From contig VXAU01000750.1 of the NCBI GenBank assembly GCA_013399695.1, positions 1,432,719 through 1,496,718 on the forward strand: a DNA stretch of 64,000 nucleotides, in the 5' to 3' direction. The stretch is from Formicarius rufipectus. Lineage: Eukaryota; Chordata; Aves; Passeriformes; Formicariidae. Positions 52,376 to 64,000 of the stretch are shown piece after piece. How positions within the stretch are numbered: the first letter of the stretch is position 1; each line of letters starts with the position of its first letter. A program made the position numbers and the translations under genes. The notes under the pieces are model-generated. The model saw only the letters and a list, made by a program, of their open reading frames with translations, did no database searches and was not told the DNA's origin.

Positions 52376-55300
52376 CAATACATACGTGGAAAGTCTGTGT
52401 CAACAGGCTACTCTTATAAAAGGGTTTCCTTGGCTACATATCAGTGCTACAGACAAGAACAGTATTTGCAAATATCATTTTTTAGGTTAGCAAATCAAAC
52501 CTCATTTTAATTACAACCAGCTAATTATCCAACACGGTACTTGGTAAGAAAATTCCAAATTAACAAATGACCCTTAGCCTATCAGTAGCCCACAAACCCA
52601 ATACTTACTGTTGTCCTTTAGTCTGTCGCCATACACTTCTTTGCACTGTGTGGCAATGTAGTACTTTAAGCAACAGTGCCTATTTTCAAATTTAAATACA
52701 AAATGCTTCCTCATCTTTTCATTTTTGCCTAAAGTCAACAGTTGATGTTTTCCCTATTTAGGTAAACCAGAAACAGATCTGCAAGTTTTAAACTTCACAT
52801 CTATTTTAACACAAAATTAGGAAGAAATACAACTCATTCTCAAAAATGAACAAAACATCTTCCTATGAAAAACCAACCAGACACAGACTTCTGTTTAAGT
52901 TGTGTGAAACAGTGTAGGTTGATAAAAGCTCCAAAAGCACAGGTATCCCAGACATCAGAAGCTGTAATGATGTGTTAACCTTGGTGACAGTCAGAATAGA
53001 AGGGTCAAAGGTTCAGCTGGCATCCCTGGGGGTGATCCTTCAAGGTGAATTTGAGGCTCATTGACAGGGCAGCACAGTAAAACTGACACTGCAGTCTAGG
53101 AAACGTATATGTTACGAAGATGAAGAACTGCCTTTTTCTTGAACTTTCTATTCATACCACTGGAAGAAATGGCCTTTGTTAAGGTGGTTAAAGTAAGGAG
53201 AACACACTTCACTACAGCTGATATCCTACAAGTGAACATTTTCAAATACCACCTTCTCTTTTGAAACTGGAAGTAACTAGCAAAACAGGCTGACAGGTTT
53301 ATTTACTCTGGTTGTTCCAGCTGCTCTTAATTTTGCAAGTTTTAAAAGTTATCTGCTCATGTCCTGCTTAAAATGTTCAGACTGCTGAAGTTAAGATTTC
53401 TCCTCCTACTGAAAAACTTGTTACAACTCCCTACATTTATTAACTTCAAGAATAACAGATATAACCTATTACACCATCAAAGCCTTCAATTTTGCATGGC
53501 AAAAATAGAGTAACAGCTGCCACCTCCAGTTGTGTAATTTCTAATATTTAACAATGACAATGTAAGAGATACTGGCAAGACAGATAACATGAGGATTTTC
53601 TTAGCATGAAGTCTCATTAGACTAAAAACTGAGAATCAATATGCAGTATGTCCAGAAACCTCCAGCTGCAATACCTCAAGCACCTTAATGACAATAAGCC
53701 AATAAAAACAAGAAGTGAAGCAGTAAGAACACCAGCAACAAAAAGGTGAGGAATGTCAACTCATTTAGCACACCAAAAAAAGGCATCTCTTGCTATAAAT
53801 TACACTATATACTTTCTTGCAGAGGGTGAAATATTAGTGTCAGGAGAGGTAATGGCAATAGTCACACTGACTTCAGTAATGCCAGAATTTCACACTGAGA
53901 GTTCAAGATGTGTGCAAAGTGTACTTTAGTGAAACACACTAACCATAGTAATTATGAATGCAAATTTCCCAGGATTATAATCATGCAAAGTATCTGCTAT
54001 ATAGACATTCCTAGTTTATTACAAACTTTGAGCTTATGACAAACCTTTGAGATCCTTGAATAAAAGAGACAATCTCAAAACCACTTTAGGGATTCAGCAT
54101 GCAACTCGAATGACAGAGAGATGTTTGCTTTAAAAATCACAGAAAATCTCTGAGTATTTATAGCTGGACTAGATCCAGAAAGTATTATGCCATCACAAAC
54201 ACCTAGAGTGGAGCATGTCCTCAGTGTGGAAGTGGGGATTTGATTCCACTCTTTTGTCTACAAGAAAAAAACCCACAAACTTATTTATGATTTAGGATAT
54301 AGTAACACTTGGCACTTTGGCAAAGTGGCATAACAGCTTTGCTGCAATAGCATCACACTGCTTTACATGTAAGAATTCAGGTCCACAACTCATGAAATGC
54401 TGAATAAGAAGAACTGAGCAGCTTCAAGGCTTGCCCAAAATGGTACAGGAAGATTGCAGCAGCCCAGCAATCTGCTTTGCTCAGCTTGCATACTTTCTGC
54501 CTCAAGGCAATCTGTCCTTTACTGCACAATAATTTTCTCTGTAGGAAAATGTTTTGCAGCACACTTGGAGAAATCACTTTGCAATGACTCTATAGTCTCA
54601 TGGTAAAAACAGATCTTTAATCCCATGCAGTGTACAGGTCTGCCAGAGAGCAGAACCATTCATTTCTGGAACACCTACTATGCACCATGAAATTGTTTCA
54701 ATCAGGGACCTGCAGCTTCTGTGGTAACACTTTACCCTGAACAAGCAATTTCTTTTTTTTCTTATTTGATTTGCATCAGGTCTTACTCCAAGAGAAGTGC
54801 TCAAACTGAGCACCAGAGTTCAAAGAAGTCCTAAGAGACAAAAGATTTCATATGAACGAGGAGAGCAAGTCCAGGTTGTCATGTCAACATCTTTAAAAAA
54901 CTTGACATTTTGAATGGCACAGGCATCTTGAAAAACAATGATGCAAGAATCCCAAAATCTTACAGTTAAGAGGTCTCCATCCACCATCATTTTCTCAAAG
55001 AACCAAGCTTCACAATTTGTGAGGAAAGGCAACATTACTTAAGCATCTCTATGGCTAGTTTCAAAATTCAATATATTCCATGAGGCACTAAGAAATATTT
55101 CAAGACGTACACCAGGAAAACATTTTACTTTCTCTCTTTTTTTTTTTTTTAAAACAGCATTATTTCTCCTGCAAAATTAGTGGGTTTTATTCGCTCTTAA
55201 ATGTATTCACTTTTCCCTCTCTTATCTCTGTGTAATTTATTCTCCCCCCATGCAGCCAGAACCAGGAGGCCTCAGAGATGCAAGCACACAACTGACAAGA

Positions 55301-58300
55301 GCAGCAGACAGAGGTGAAGGCAAAGCTGCTGAGCTAGAAAAAATAATGAGAATAAATAGATCCAAGTATAACTAACCACCCACACTTCCATGTTAAAGAA
55401 AAGAACAATCTCCATGTGACTGTCTGCCAAATAGATTCTCGTTAGATAATCATTTTTCAGGAGGAAAAAAGAAATCAATTAATTGCTCAGTGCAGCATGA
55501 ATATTAGCAAGAATTATTCTACAGCTCGATAAAGAAAGAAAGGCAGGCTTGGTCCTGCATAATGTTACACAGAAGTCTGGAATAAAAGCCTGCAATGTGT
55601 GTGCTGGTCCCACACTACTGCACGTGGTGAATATCAGAACTTGGCAGTAAGTAATTGTGAGTATATTATTACCTGGAGGGAGAGAAGTACTCTGTTGGGT
55701 TGTGGAAACCCAAGAACTGAAAAATTATTATTTTTGAAGTGCTGTGATTTGGACTAGACTTTTCACATAACCAGAAGCATCACAGGAAACTCAGTAAGGC
55801 AAAACTATCCAAACAAAGTGAAATAAGCAAAAGTGAAGTTGACAGAACTTTCAAAAAGTAGACCAAAAAATCAAAGCAAACTAAACAAGAAGCTCTAATC
55901 ACTTACATCTGTTCAAGGCTCCAGAAGCGGGCACTGTTCTTCTCTACTATTTTTATTCTGCATTTTTCTTTTGATTATGAGAACATAATATGTGCAAACT
56001 CAGCACACAGATTGTTGAGGTTTTATTAAACATGCTTTTAGAGTTAGTGTCATTTTTACTTTACAAAAGTAATTCCTAAAATAAGCATGATACACAATAA
56101 AGTCTCAGTTAGCAGTTATCCGATATTTAGATTTTAAGTGACAACATGTGGCTGCTGTGGTGTGCAAGTGACCAGGAATATCAAAAATGCCAAGTACAAT
56201 CAAATTTATAAGGTCCACTAGAGACTTTCAAGAACAAAAATGTACCTTTCCCCCCCGCCCCACTCTCTCCCCCATCCCCCCAAATGGAGAGGGTTTCAGT
56301 GTTCGGAAAACTGTGACCATAGCAAGGAGTTGGGTTGTTTCACCTCGCTGTACAGACATGCCACAAATAATGCACTCATTTCTGTGGGATAATTGTCTAT
56401 TAAAAGGTTTTTCATGCTTTACTAATGGATATATCTCTTTATATGACTATAAAGTAAACAAAACCAGCAAAAATAAAGTTATAAAGGCTCACGGGTCCAG
56501 GAGTCTGCATGAAAGAACCTTGGAACGTAGAGAATTTGTTCTGCTTTTTTGCACATTTGACCTGTAAGGGATCCCAAGACCCATGTCCAGCGGCCTGAAC
56601 TCTACTCCAAATGTGCTTTCTGCCTCTACACAGGCTGCACACTTCCGTTTGTGAGTCCTAATGTTTGGTGTGACAGAGTCATAAAAGCCTCTGGAAATCT
56701 GACTTTTCCAATATTGCTTTGCTTGTCCTTGTTTTTCTTCACGATGAGGAATCAGAGAAGGCATATAGCACAGCAGTCCCTAAGGGGCTGGGAGAACTGG
56801 GTTTCCAGAAATGAATTTTTAACTTAGAGGAGGATGTCCACACTCTGTAAGATTTCCCTGCAGCTGATGAAGGGAGGGGAAGAGAAGAATTAACTTTCTA
56901 AACCCAACCTTCATCTTTATTGTCTGTAATATAAGCAAAGGCTCCTTTCCTGACTGCTTAAAAAATCTAACCAAATAAAAATGTTTCTTTTTCATTAGGA
57001 GAATAAAATGAATGAAGAAATAATTTCCCTCCCACATCCCTTTTTCATCTCTCTTGCCCATCCAAAGAAACCCCAACAACAAGACCGTCAGCCAAACAAA
57101 ACAAAGAATTTACTTTCTCAGCATAATAAATCACCTTTGCTCCTAACCATCCAAATCATAAAGTCCTACACATTCTGGATAGCTCAAGTAACCTAGTCTG
57201 AGATAACAACCACCTGGTTTTTTAATATTTTTTAAGGAAAAGCTTCCCAGACACCATTTCTATAATTTCAGATGGTCCCAGAGGTTCAAAACTCTCAATA
57301 AGCTGTTTTAACAAGAAAATCCTGATAGTCTAAGTCTAGGCCTGTGGATGTCTCAAAACTCAGATATCTAACACATACTCCATTTGCTGCAGGCATTTAT
57401 TTTCCTTTACTATCTAGGTCATCAGTTCATGACTAGGGACAAAAGAAATCCGTGGAGAATTTAGACTCAATGAGGAGTTTTCAAATTCCTCTAAGTCCGC
57501 CGAGTATCTGCAAAAGAACTCCATTCTTTTTCACTTTACTTTTATAATTGAAAGTAGAACTCAGTGTAAAATAAAGCTGAGTGTAGAAAAAGACACACTT
57601 ACTTCACATGAAAGAAGTACTTTTCAGTGCTGCTGAGTGAAACAATAGTGAGAAACCATAGCTATGCATGTCTAATGCCAAACTTTGTAAGTGGTGAGAA
57701 GACAAGAACAGTTGAAGCAAAGGGCATCACTGATGCAAAAGAACATTTTTGAAAGTTGTGAGAAAACCCAGAAGGAACAGATACTGTTATCTATAGGGTC
57801 AAATATGATCAGCAGTAACTTGGTTTAAAATGCCAGCCATTTAACGACCAGAGGGAGCCTTTTAATCTAACACTGAATTATGCCGAGTTTGAATTCCAGC
57901 ACTTTCAGTTAGTATGAACACAGTCTATAAACGTGATAACCTCACACAGGAGATTAAATTACTACCAGGCATGTCCTTGGGAACACAGGAGGTCAATTTG
58001 GCCCTCAATGCCAAACCTAGTCTGTGTGAGAGCCAGCACAAGCCTGGTGTTCTCAGCCCACAGACGTTGACACTGGGTCACCCTCCTTCCCTGCATCATG
58101 ACTTTCCTTCCCTCTCCCCTGATCCCACAGACCAATATCATCCTTTGGAGGTGTCTGCTGAGAACACACATCACGTCAAGTGCGACCCAATGAATGCTTT
58201 GCCCTATCCAGCAACCTCACACAGGGGAGTCAGGGTGAACAATGAGCCATTTCAACCAAGCAGAGCAATGGTGGGCACTGAGCACGACCTCAACCCTTCA

Positions 58301-58429
58301 AGACTGCTCTCTCACCGTGTTCTTGCAGTGAACACCACGCTGAGGGAACAACCATCTCATCCACCATGTATTCAGGACAGCAGACTGCAAGAGCTTCACT
58401 TTGGCACGTGGAGCCTTCAAAGCCAAAGC

Positions 58430-58790
58430 AGGCTCGTTTTGCCCTCACCCTCAGTGCACCAGGAGCTGTGTGGCCATATCAGTGCTGGGCCGGGGCGACC
58501 GAGCCTGTCTCTCAGCAGGGCTTATTAGCTCAGGCTCGGCGCCGCATTAACCGCTGCCATATGGCTTCTGGTCGGCTCGGAGAGCGAGCCCAGTGAGCTC
58601 ACATCTGCCTGACAAAGTCTGCAGAGCTATGCTCTTTAAAATGGCAAACCTGAAATAAAAGCTGTGAGGGGAGAACCTCGTAAGAGGTTGGGATTTTCAG
58701 CCGGCATTTGGTTCAGCGCTCGCGGAAATACAAGCTCGCGCTATTAACAGCTGCGGTCAGGGCTGGAAGCTCCTCGTGGATGTGTCAGAT
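58430..58790. promoter_or_regulatory. GC-rich CpG-bearing block, candidate intronic regulatory element
   Basis: CpG-containing words cluster here: GGGCCGGGGCGACCGAGCCT, GGCTCGGCGCCGCATTAACC, TCGGCTCGGAGAGCGAGCCC and GCGCTCGCGGAAATACAAGC. Two E-boxes of bHLH type are visible (CATATG near 58558, CAGCTG near 58749). The surrounding intron is nearly free of CpG, so retention suggests low methylation or selection. No TATA-led promoter or ROBO1 first exon is recognisable. The regulatory role is inferred. Confidence 0.35.
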
Positions 58791-59210
58791 ATGAGGAGTT
58801 TTGCTTCCAAGAGCTGAGTCTGAAAAATGAAGTGAGTATGGTAATGCTCCACATAGGACGGAAGAGGCGAAAAGAGGAAAATGAATACAAAAATAAGTCT
58901 GCCTGATATTTTCTCCTCTCCGTGTAAGCCCAGACTATTAGTGAGATTTCTTTTTACAGCCTTCCAGGGTCAGCTTGGTCCTCTGTAGGAGTAGGTAATA
59001 TGTTTTTTAGGGTTCAGCCGAAAATCCCTCAGACTGCGAACAGAACCAAGTGACAAATGCTGTTGTTGCTGGCTGGACTTCGCAAACGAAGATCTTGGGA
59101 TAAGCCCGCGCAATGGATTTTTTAGGTGAGGCACAGTGTGTGCGGAACTGGCCCCACTCCCTTTACTCCTGAGGCTCATCTTGCCACACTTGCAGCTCGG
59201 ACGGCAACAG

Positions 59211-59294
59211 CGAGTTCCTCGGGATTCGAACCAGCGTCCTCAGAGGAGGAGCCGGCTCCACAGGCGGGGGCCTACGCCACTCGGCCAACACCCG
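59211..59294 (-). pseudogene. tRNA-like sequence (type II, Leu/Ser-like), tRNA pseudogene or SINE head
   Basis: On the minus strand an exact A box (TGGCCGAGTGG, 59277-59287) and exact B box (GGTTCGAATCC, 59222-59232) are spaced as in Leu/Ser tRNA genes. Between them are a GCC/GGC D-stem, an anticodon-like stem with 4 of 5 pairs around CTGTGGA, and a long variable arm (TCCTC-CTCT-GAGGA). The acceptor ends do not pair and the T-stem has only 3 of 5 pairs, so a working tRNA is unlikely. It may be an old tRNA-derived SINE head; no CR1 tail is seen. Confidence 0.5.
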
Positions 59295-62200
59295 CCGCCT
59301 CTCAAGTGTAACATACAAACAGAAAAGCAATAATGTCAGGCTGTTGAGAAATCCTGGGAGCCCACGTGGGTCAGAGCACCAGGGGAAGACCTCGCTTTGT
59401 CCTCTCTGCCACTGAATGACACAAACGTGGCACTGCAGCCACGCCTGTAACACGAGCTGGGGCAGGGAGTGACAAATGCTAACGAAAGGTTAATGCACCA
59501 CTGAAAAGAGCTTGGATATGTCAGTGATAATGAAAAATACTGACATGGGAAGGCAGAGGAAGTAGCAGTGTTGCAGAAGATACCCTAAGAACTCTTTAAC
59601 AGAGTGGTTGTACAGATGTGGGAACTTAGCTGGTTTAGACATGGCAGGGAGAGAGGCAGGCATGGAGTCAGAACAGAGGAGGGAGATAGGAAAGGTGTCC
59701 TGATGATTTGGCAGGAGACAGCACAAGCATGTGCCACAGTCAGAACAAAAAACAAGGGAGAGATGATCCAGAAGACATATTTTGAAGGATTTGTGGAATC
59801 TGGAGAGCTGAGAGAGTCAGCAGGAACAACAGGGACCCTGCAACAGAGCATTAAGTGTGAACACAATAAAATAATGTCACATTTTGGGAAAACTAGGAGG
59901 GAGAAACGGCAGGATTAAGAGCCATTCTCACCATCCTCTGGGACAGCTGTGTGGCTCCAAATTATTTTTCACAATCTTTTGCATTTTTTTCCCCCTAGGG
60001 TGCCAAGTTAACTCACAGCAGCTCCAGCTGTATCATCAGGGGAAACAATATTAATAGCAGAAGAAATATAAATCATTAACAAAAACTACTCTTGATCCTT
60101 GAGGAAGCCAGCATTGTAGGGATCAGGAGAGGAAGGAAAAAGTTGAAGTGGGAAGCCAACCCTCCCAGGGAGTGAGAAAAAAAAGACAAAATGAAGAAAA
60201 AGGACTTGGGAGAAAGGAAATTGCTGGGGAGGGGGGCAACAAATACATATTGGGAATCAGAAGAAAAAATACACTTCTCTTTCTAACCCTCTGGGGGCAT
60301 ATAGGAAATTGCTGCTTGCCCTTTAATCTGCCCCAAAAAAGAAAAACAATTAAAATGAAATAAAACCCTGAACTGTAAGTCCTTGCTTCCCACCTTCCCC
60401 TCACCCCCATTGCTTTGTGTGCTGTGCACCCAGGCCATGATCCTTCACACAGCTCTCCACAGGACAGGCAATGTCACCATCAGAACTACATCTTCTACAG
60501 GAGTATGCATTCTTTTGCTGTGTATCTAAAACATATAATTTGGGGAAATACAGAAGTTTGCAGATTAATAATTGATAAATAAATGAAAAAGAGAGAAGGC
60601 CAGAAAAGAGAAGTGGGGAAGAAAGAAAGAAGGATAAACATCTTGAATTAATTTGGAGTGGCACCATAACATTATGGTTTCTGTCAGGAGCACTGCTGCT
60701 GTAATGGGTTAAGACTGCAGCTCCACAAAGCACACACCAACAAATTCAATCAGTTTTTGCTTCCTTTCTCTTGATTCACCTCCCCATTGCAATTTAACAT
60801 TGGAAAGAAAGATCCCTTTCCTAAATAGGGAATTAATTTCTGCTTCTTCCACTTCTCCCTCCAATAGGAACAACACTTCTTTTCCTTTTTAACAGATAGT
60901 CATAGCAATTTCTTCCATTTCTTTTTTCTTTCTTCTGATGATCGATGTCACATTGGGATCACCTATGTAGCTTTAAACTTGCCAAAGCACAGTGAGGTTA
61001 TGACTGCTCTCCACCAAGAAGAATGAATGTGGTACTCTTTGACAATTCATTAACAAAAAATGTGGGGCAAATAAATAAAACATCTTCCTGTGGATGATAC
61101 CATTCAGGGGGTTTTCCTGTCACAGCAGAAGATCAGAAGCTTTGTTTTCACATTTAGTAAAAAACATTTTTATCACTCACACATGTAAAAATAGCACTGT
61201 GTAAGATGCAATAAAAGCTTTGCATTTGTGATGTACTATTTAAGGCCCAGGAAATGAAACGGGAATTGAGAATTTAAGTTACAACTTATCTAAAATAAGA
61301 GTGTAAGTCATTCAAAACTGTTGCTGTCACATGACAGCCACACAAAAAAGGACTGAAAACCTGTATGCATTATTCATCTTGTAACTTTGATCTTTAAAGC
61401 TAAGAAACTTGAACAAGGAAGGATAAATGGCTTCTCAAGCTTTTTCTTTTAAAAATCAAATGAGGATGATTCAGGATAAATGAGAGATAAGAGTTAATAC
61501 GAAAGAGGGGGAAATTGCAATCACAGTGCTGCACCGAAGTTTCAATGAAAAGGCTTTGCTTTTTGTGTTCAATTACAAAGGATTTCTTCTCTAGGTACCA
61601 GCATCCTTTTTCATGTATATGCAAAAGATTTTACCTATTAAAATTTCATGTTCACGCATAGCTTTTTTCTTCTACCACCTACACCATGACTTGATGTGAA
61701 CAATTAGGAAGCTTTCTGAAGCATGGCCAGTGGTCATAGGGCAGGAACAGATGCAGCTGTGAAATCCTGACCTCCAAACCCAGCTCGAACATCAACTTGC
61801 CCATGGAGCTTATGCAAGATGTGTATACGTTCTCCCACTGGGAAAGTATCCACAATTTCACTGAGGCTTAGTCAGTTATACAGGCATTGCCACTAAAATA
61901 TGTGATTAACTGATAGATCCAAAAGCACATAGAGGTTGCCCTGTCTAGATGGGAGATCCCACAAAATCCTCCTTGAATGTTGGGGCTCCTGAGAGTCTGT
62001 AATTACTGCCAGTTTTTTGCCTAAAGATATGCTCAAAGGCCCCACCATCTTGGTTAGATTACTGGTATCAGCATCTTATATACAGGCAACTTGGGATTCA
62101 CAAAGATGACAGAGCAGCAAGGCAGTTCCTTAAGGGAGGCTCTGAGCAAACCTAACGTCGACAGACACCACAACTTCCATCAGAAATCTCAGCACACCAG

Positions 62201-64000
62201 CCTTTTGCACCCCCAGCAGAGCCAGAGGAGGAATGGCTTCACATCACAGCATCCTGCAGCAGAGTTTGCTTATCTGAGCTTCCAAATTGGTACCTCCACA
62301 CAAGCAGGTATCACTAATCAGATGACAGAGCCAGACAGGGTGGGTGGATGCAAGGACACATTGCGAGATGAAGGAAATGGATGGGGAACGAGGTGAAAAT
62401 TCCATGGCAGTGGTGTGTGGGAGGAAGGCACTGGGGTCACTATTTGAAAAGCAGTGGGAAGTTTCTGGAGTACAGCAGGAAGATGGGTGAGCAGTGAATG
62501 TGAGCACACTGGATTCACAGGCTCACAAGCAAACAATATTCACTGTGATTACTGTGAGTGCCCCAGCAAGTCGTTGCTAAGGGTACTCACAGCCACTGAT
62601 GCTCCTGCCAACTGCATCCAGACATTATGCATTTGGAAAGACCAAACCCAGTGATTACAGCAGTCAGCAGAAACTAAACTGATTGCACTTCCTCCCCAGC
62701 CCCAGGGAATGCAAACTCACAGCTTTTGGCACCAAGGTGACACACGTGGCTACGTCCTCATGACACTGCTGCCATGCAAAAGAGATGGCTAGACTGATGG
62801 GGCTGGGAGCAGGGCTGTTCCTGCTGGGGATACCTGGAGCCCTGGCATAGATCCTCGCTCCAGGACATGGGTGGGTCTATGAACTTCACCCATGCCAAAC
62901 ACGTAAACACCACAAAGGGTTGGAAACACAACTAGCTCCCTTCTCTTTTGCTTGCAGACATAACCTCGCATCTCCTTTCTCTGCCATGTCTCAGCTCCAA
63001 GAGGAGCATCACCCAGCCTCTCCTAGTGCAGACAGAGCGTTTCAGAAACGCAAAAAACACATCTGAACTTTACAATTTCTGCAGTGAGAAATCAGAGCTA
63101 TTCACAGCACTGCAACAAGGCACTCTTTTTTTCAGCTAGATTATTATTATAATATTATAGACATTGTATTTCATCAATATATTATTACAGGAGGGATTCT
63201 TGATTCCACGGTAATCCCTGGGGAAAAATTAACTACATGAGCACAGAATCACACTATTTTTGCTGTGTCCTCATGATAATTGTTTTTCAATTCAATAAAT
63301 TAAGTTAAAGATAAGCATTTGCTTCACAGGCAAGACTGCTGTTCCCGCTTCATTTGTAATATATGGAGAAGGATTAGCCACATCAAGCATATGCTTTCAC
63401 ACAGCAGTGTAAAGAAAAATCATGTTTAGCTCCAATGCACTGAGAAAACTGTTTACAGACAACACATTCAAGAACAGAGAGAAAAATATTTTGATGATGA
63501 CTCTTCCCCAGATGCACCCAGTGTGCATTGAAGAGCCTACACCGAGTGACTTCTAACACTGAGCACTACTAGGGCAGCTGTGCTCAAATAAAATGTTTGT
63601 TTCTATAATCCCCATCACAGATAGCTGTGCTTATACCCTTAGCTTTCATTTCTTATTTGTTCCATTCACTAGTTTATAACCTGGGAAGACATACATTCAT
63701 TTCTCTTCAAAGCACATTTATTTGCCCTACAAATGGACCAAAACCACGCAAAGAATACTTTGATTTTTATTATCTCACCTATATAAACATATTGATTTCC
63801 TTAACTCTACCCAGGACAAAATAGTATTTTCTTTTTATTGCATTCCTGAGGAAGTCATGCCTTAACTTTGATTTTGTTTATCTACATCATCTGCTTTAAA
63901 CTCTCTGTCAGGAACTAAGGTTCCAGCTCTGTTTCTCTGGCACCCTTAATACTTATTCTGTAAAGTCCAGTTCTGCTGACTCACAGATTAACAGTGTATT

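Larger units (their letters stand above)
39788..64000 (-). other. ROBO1 intron upstream of e4 (more than 24 kb, 3' part)
   Basis: No exon was found here; the one with the first Ig2 cysteine must be beyond 64000. Recognised contents are a TA/CA run (39990-40022), a solo LTR (47368-47800), a G12 run (50717-50728), a 45-bp duplication (51694-51772), a CR1 remnant (52312-52375), a T14 run (55137-55150) and a C-rich stretch (56248-56281). A GC-rich block (58430-58790) and a tRNA-like sequence (59211-59294) follow. The remainder is AT-rich without recognisable features. Confidence 0.8.

Noticed and set aside
59211..59294. Functional tRNA gene
   Set aside because: The acceptor stem does not pair, the T-stem has two mismatches and the anticodon-like loop does not suit a type II tRNA.
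39788..64000. Exon for the first half of Ig2, or Ig1
   Set aside because: Searched by eye on the minus strand for the expected cysteine and tryptophan contexts and for splice sites in the right phase. Nothing matched, so these exons are placed beyond the window.

Overview
The window is vertebrate, and almost certainly a passerine bird. It holds twelve constitutive coding exons, plus one candidate 9-nt microexon, of a single gene on the minus strand: the axon-guidance receptor ROBO1. No other gene could be supported. The bird assignment rests on CR1 LINE fragments (21464-21802, 38633-38885, 52312-52375), a solo LTR of a type I know from birds (24233-24787), and a tRNA-Ile/CR1 chimeric SINE of the TguSINE1 type (14269-14402). 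The last, as I recall the family, is confined to passerines.

ROBO1 runs from high to low coordinates. The twelve exons total 1785 nt, exactly 595 codons, open and in phase across every junction. They encode the second half of Ig2, all of Ig3, Ig4 and Ig5, the linker, FN3-1, FN3-2 and the first half of FN3-3. The signal peptide, Ig1 and first half of Ig2 lie beyond 64000. The rest of FN3-3, the membrane segment and the cytoplasmic CC motifs lie below position 1. Diagnostic residues in Ig3, Ig5 and FN3-1 match ROBO1 rather than ROBO2 or ROBO3.

Layout: 39788-64000 is the 3' part of one very long intron (over 24 kb). The Ig2/Ig3 exons lie at 34122-39787. An 18.1-kb intron (15976-34121) carries the microexon at 18668-18676. 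The Ig4 to FN3-3 exons lie in the compact 1114-15975 block, with introns of 100 bp to 3.5 kb.

The two most interesting signals concern splicing. First, the 9-nt candidate sits between the Ig3 and Ig4 exons, where mammalian ROBO1/ROBO2 carry the NOVA-regulated microexon e6b. It has good splice sites, keeps frame, would add Val-Val-Ser, and is followed by seven YCAY motifs in 91 nt. Second, the intron after the last FN3-2 exon begins with GC instead of GT; retaining it would stop translation after two codons, before the membrane segment.

Other structure: a solo LTR with a perfect 6-bp target-site duplication, a tRNA-like sequence with intact Pol III A and B boxes, a CpG-bearing GC-rich block near 58.4-58.8 kb, a nearly pure A/C tract, and three short tandem duplications. 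No CRISPR array, operon or prokaryotic feature is present.
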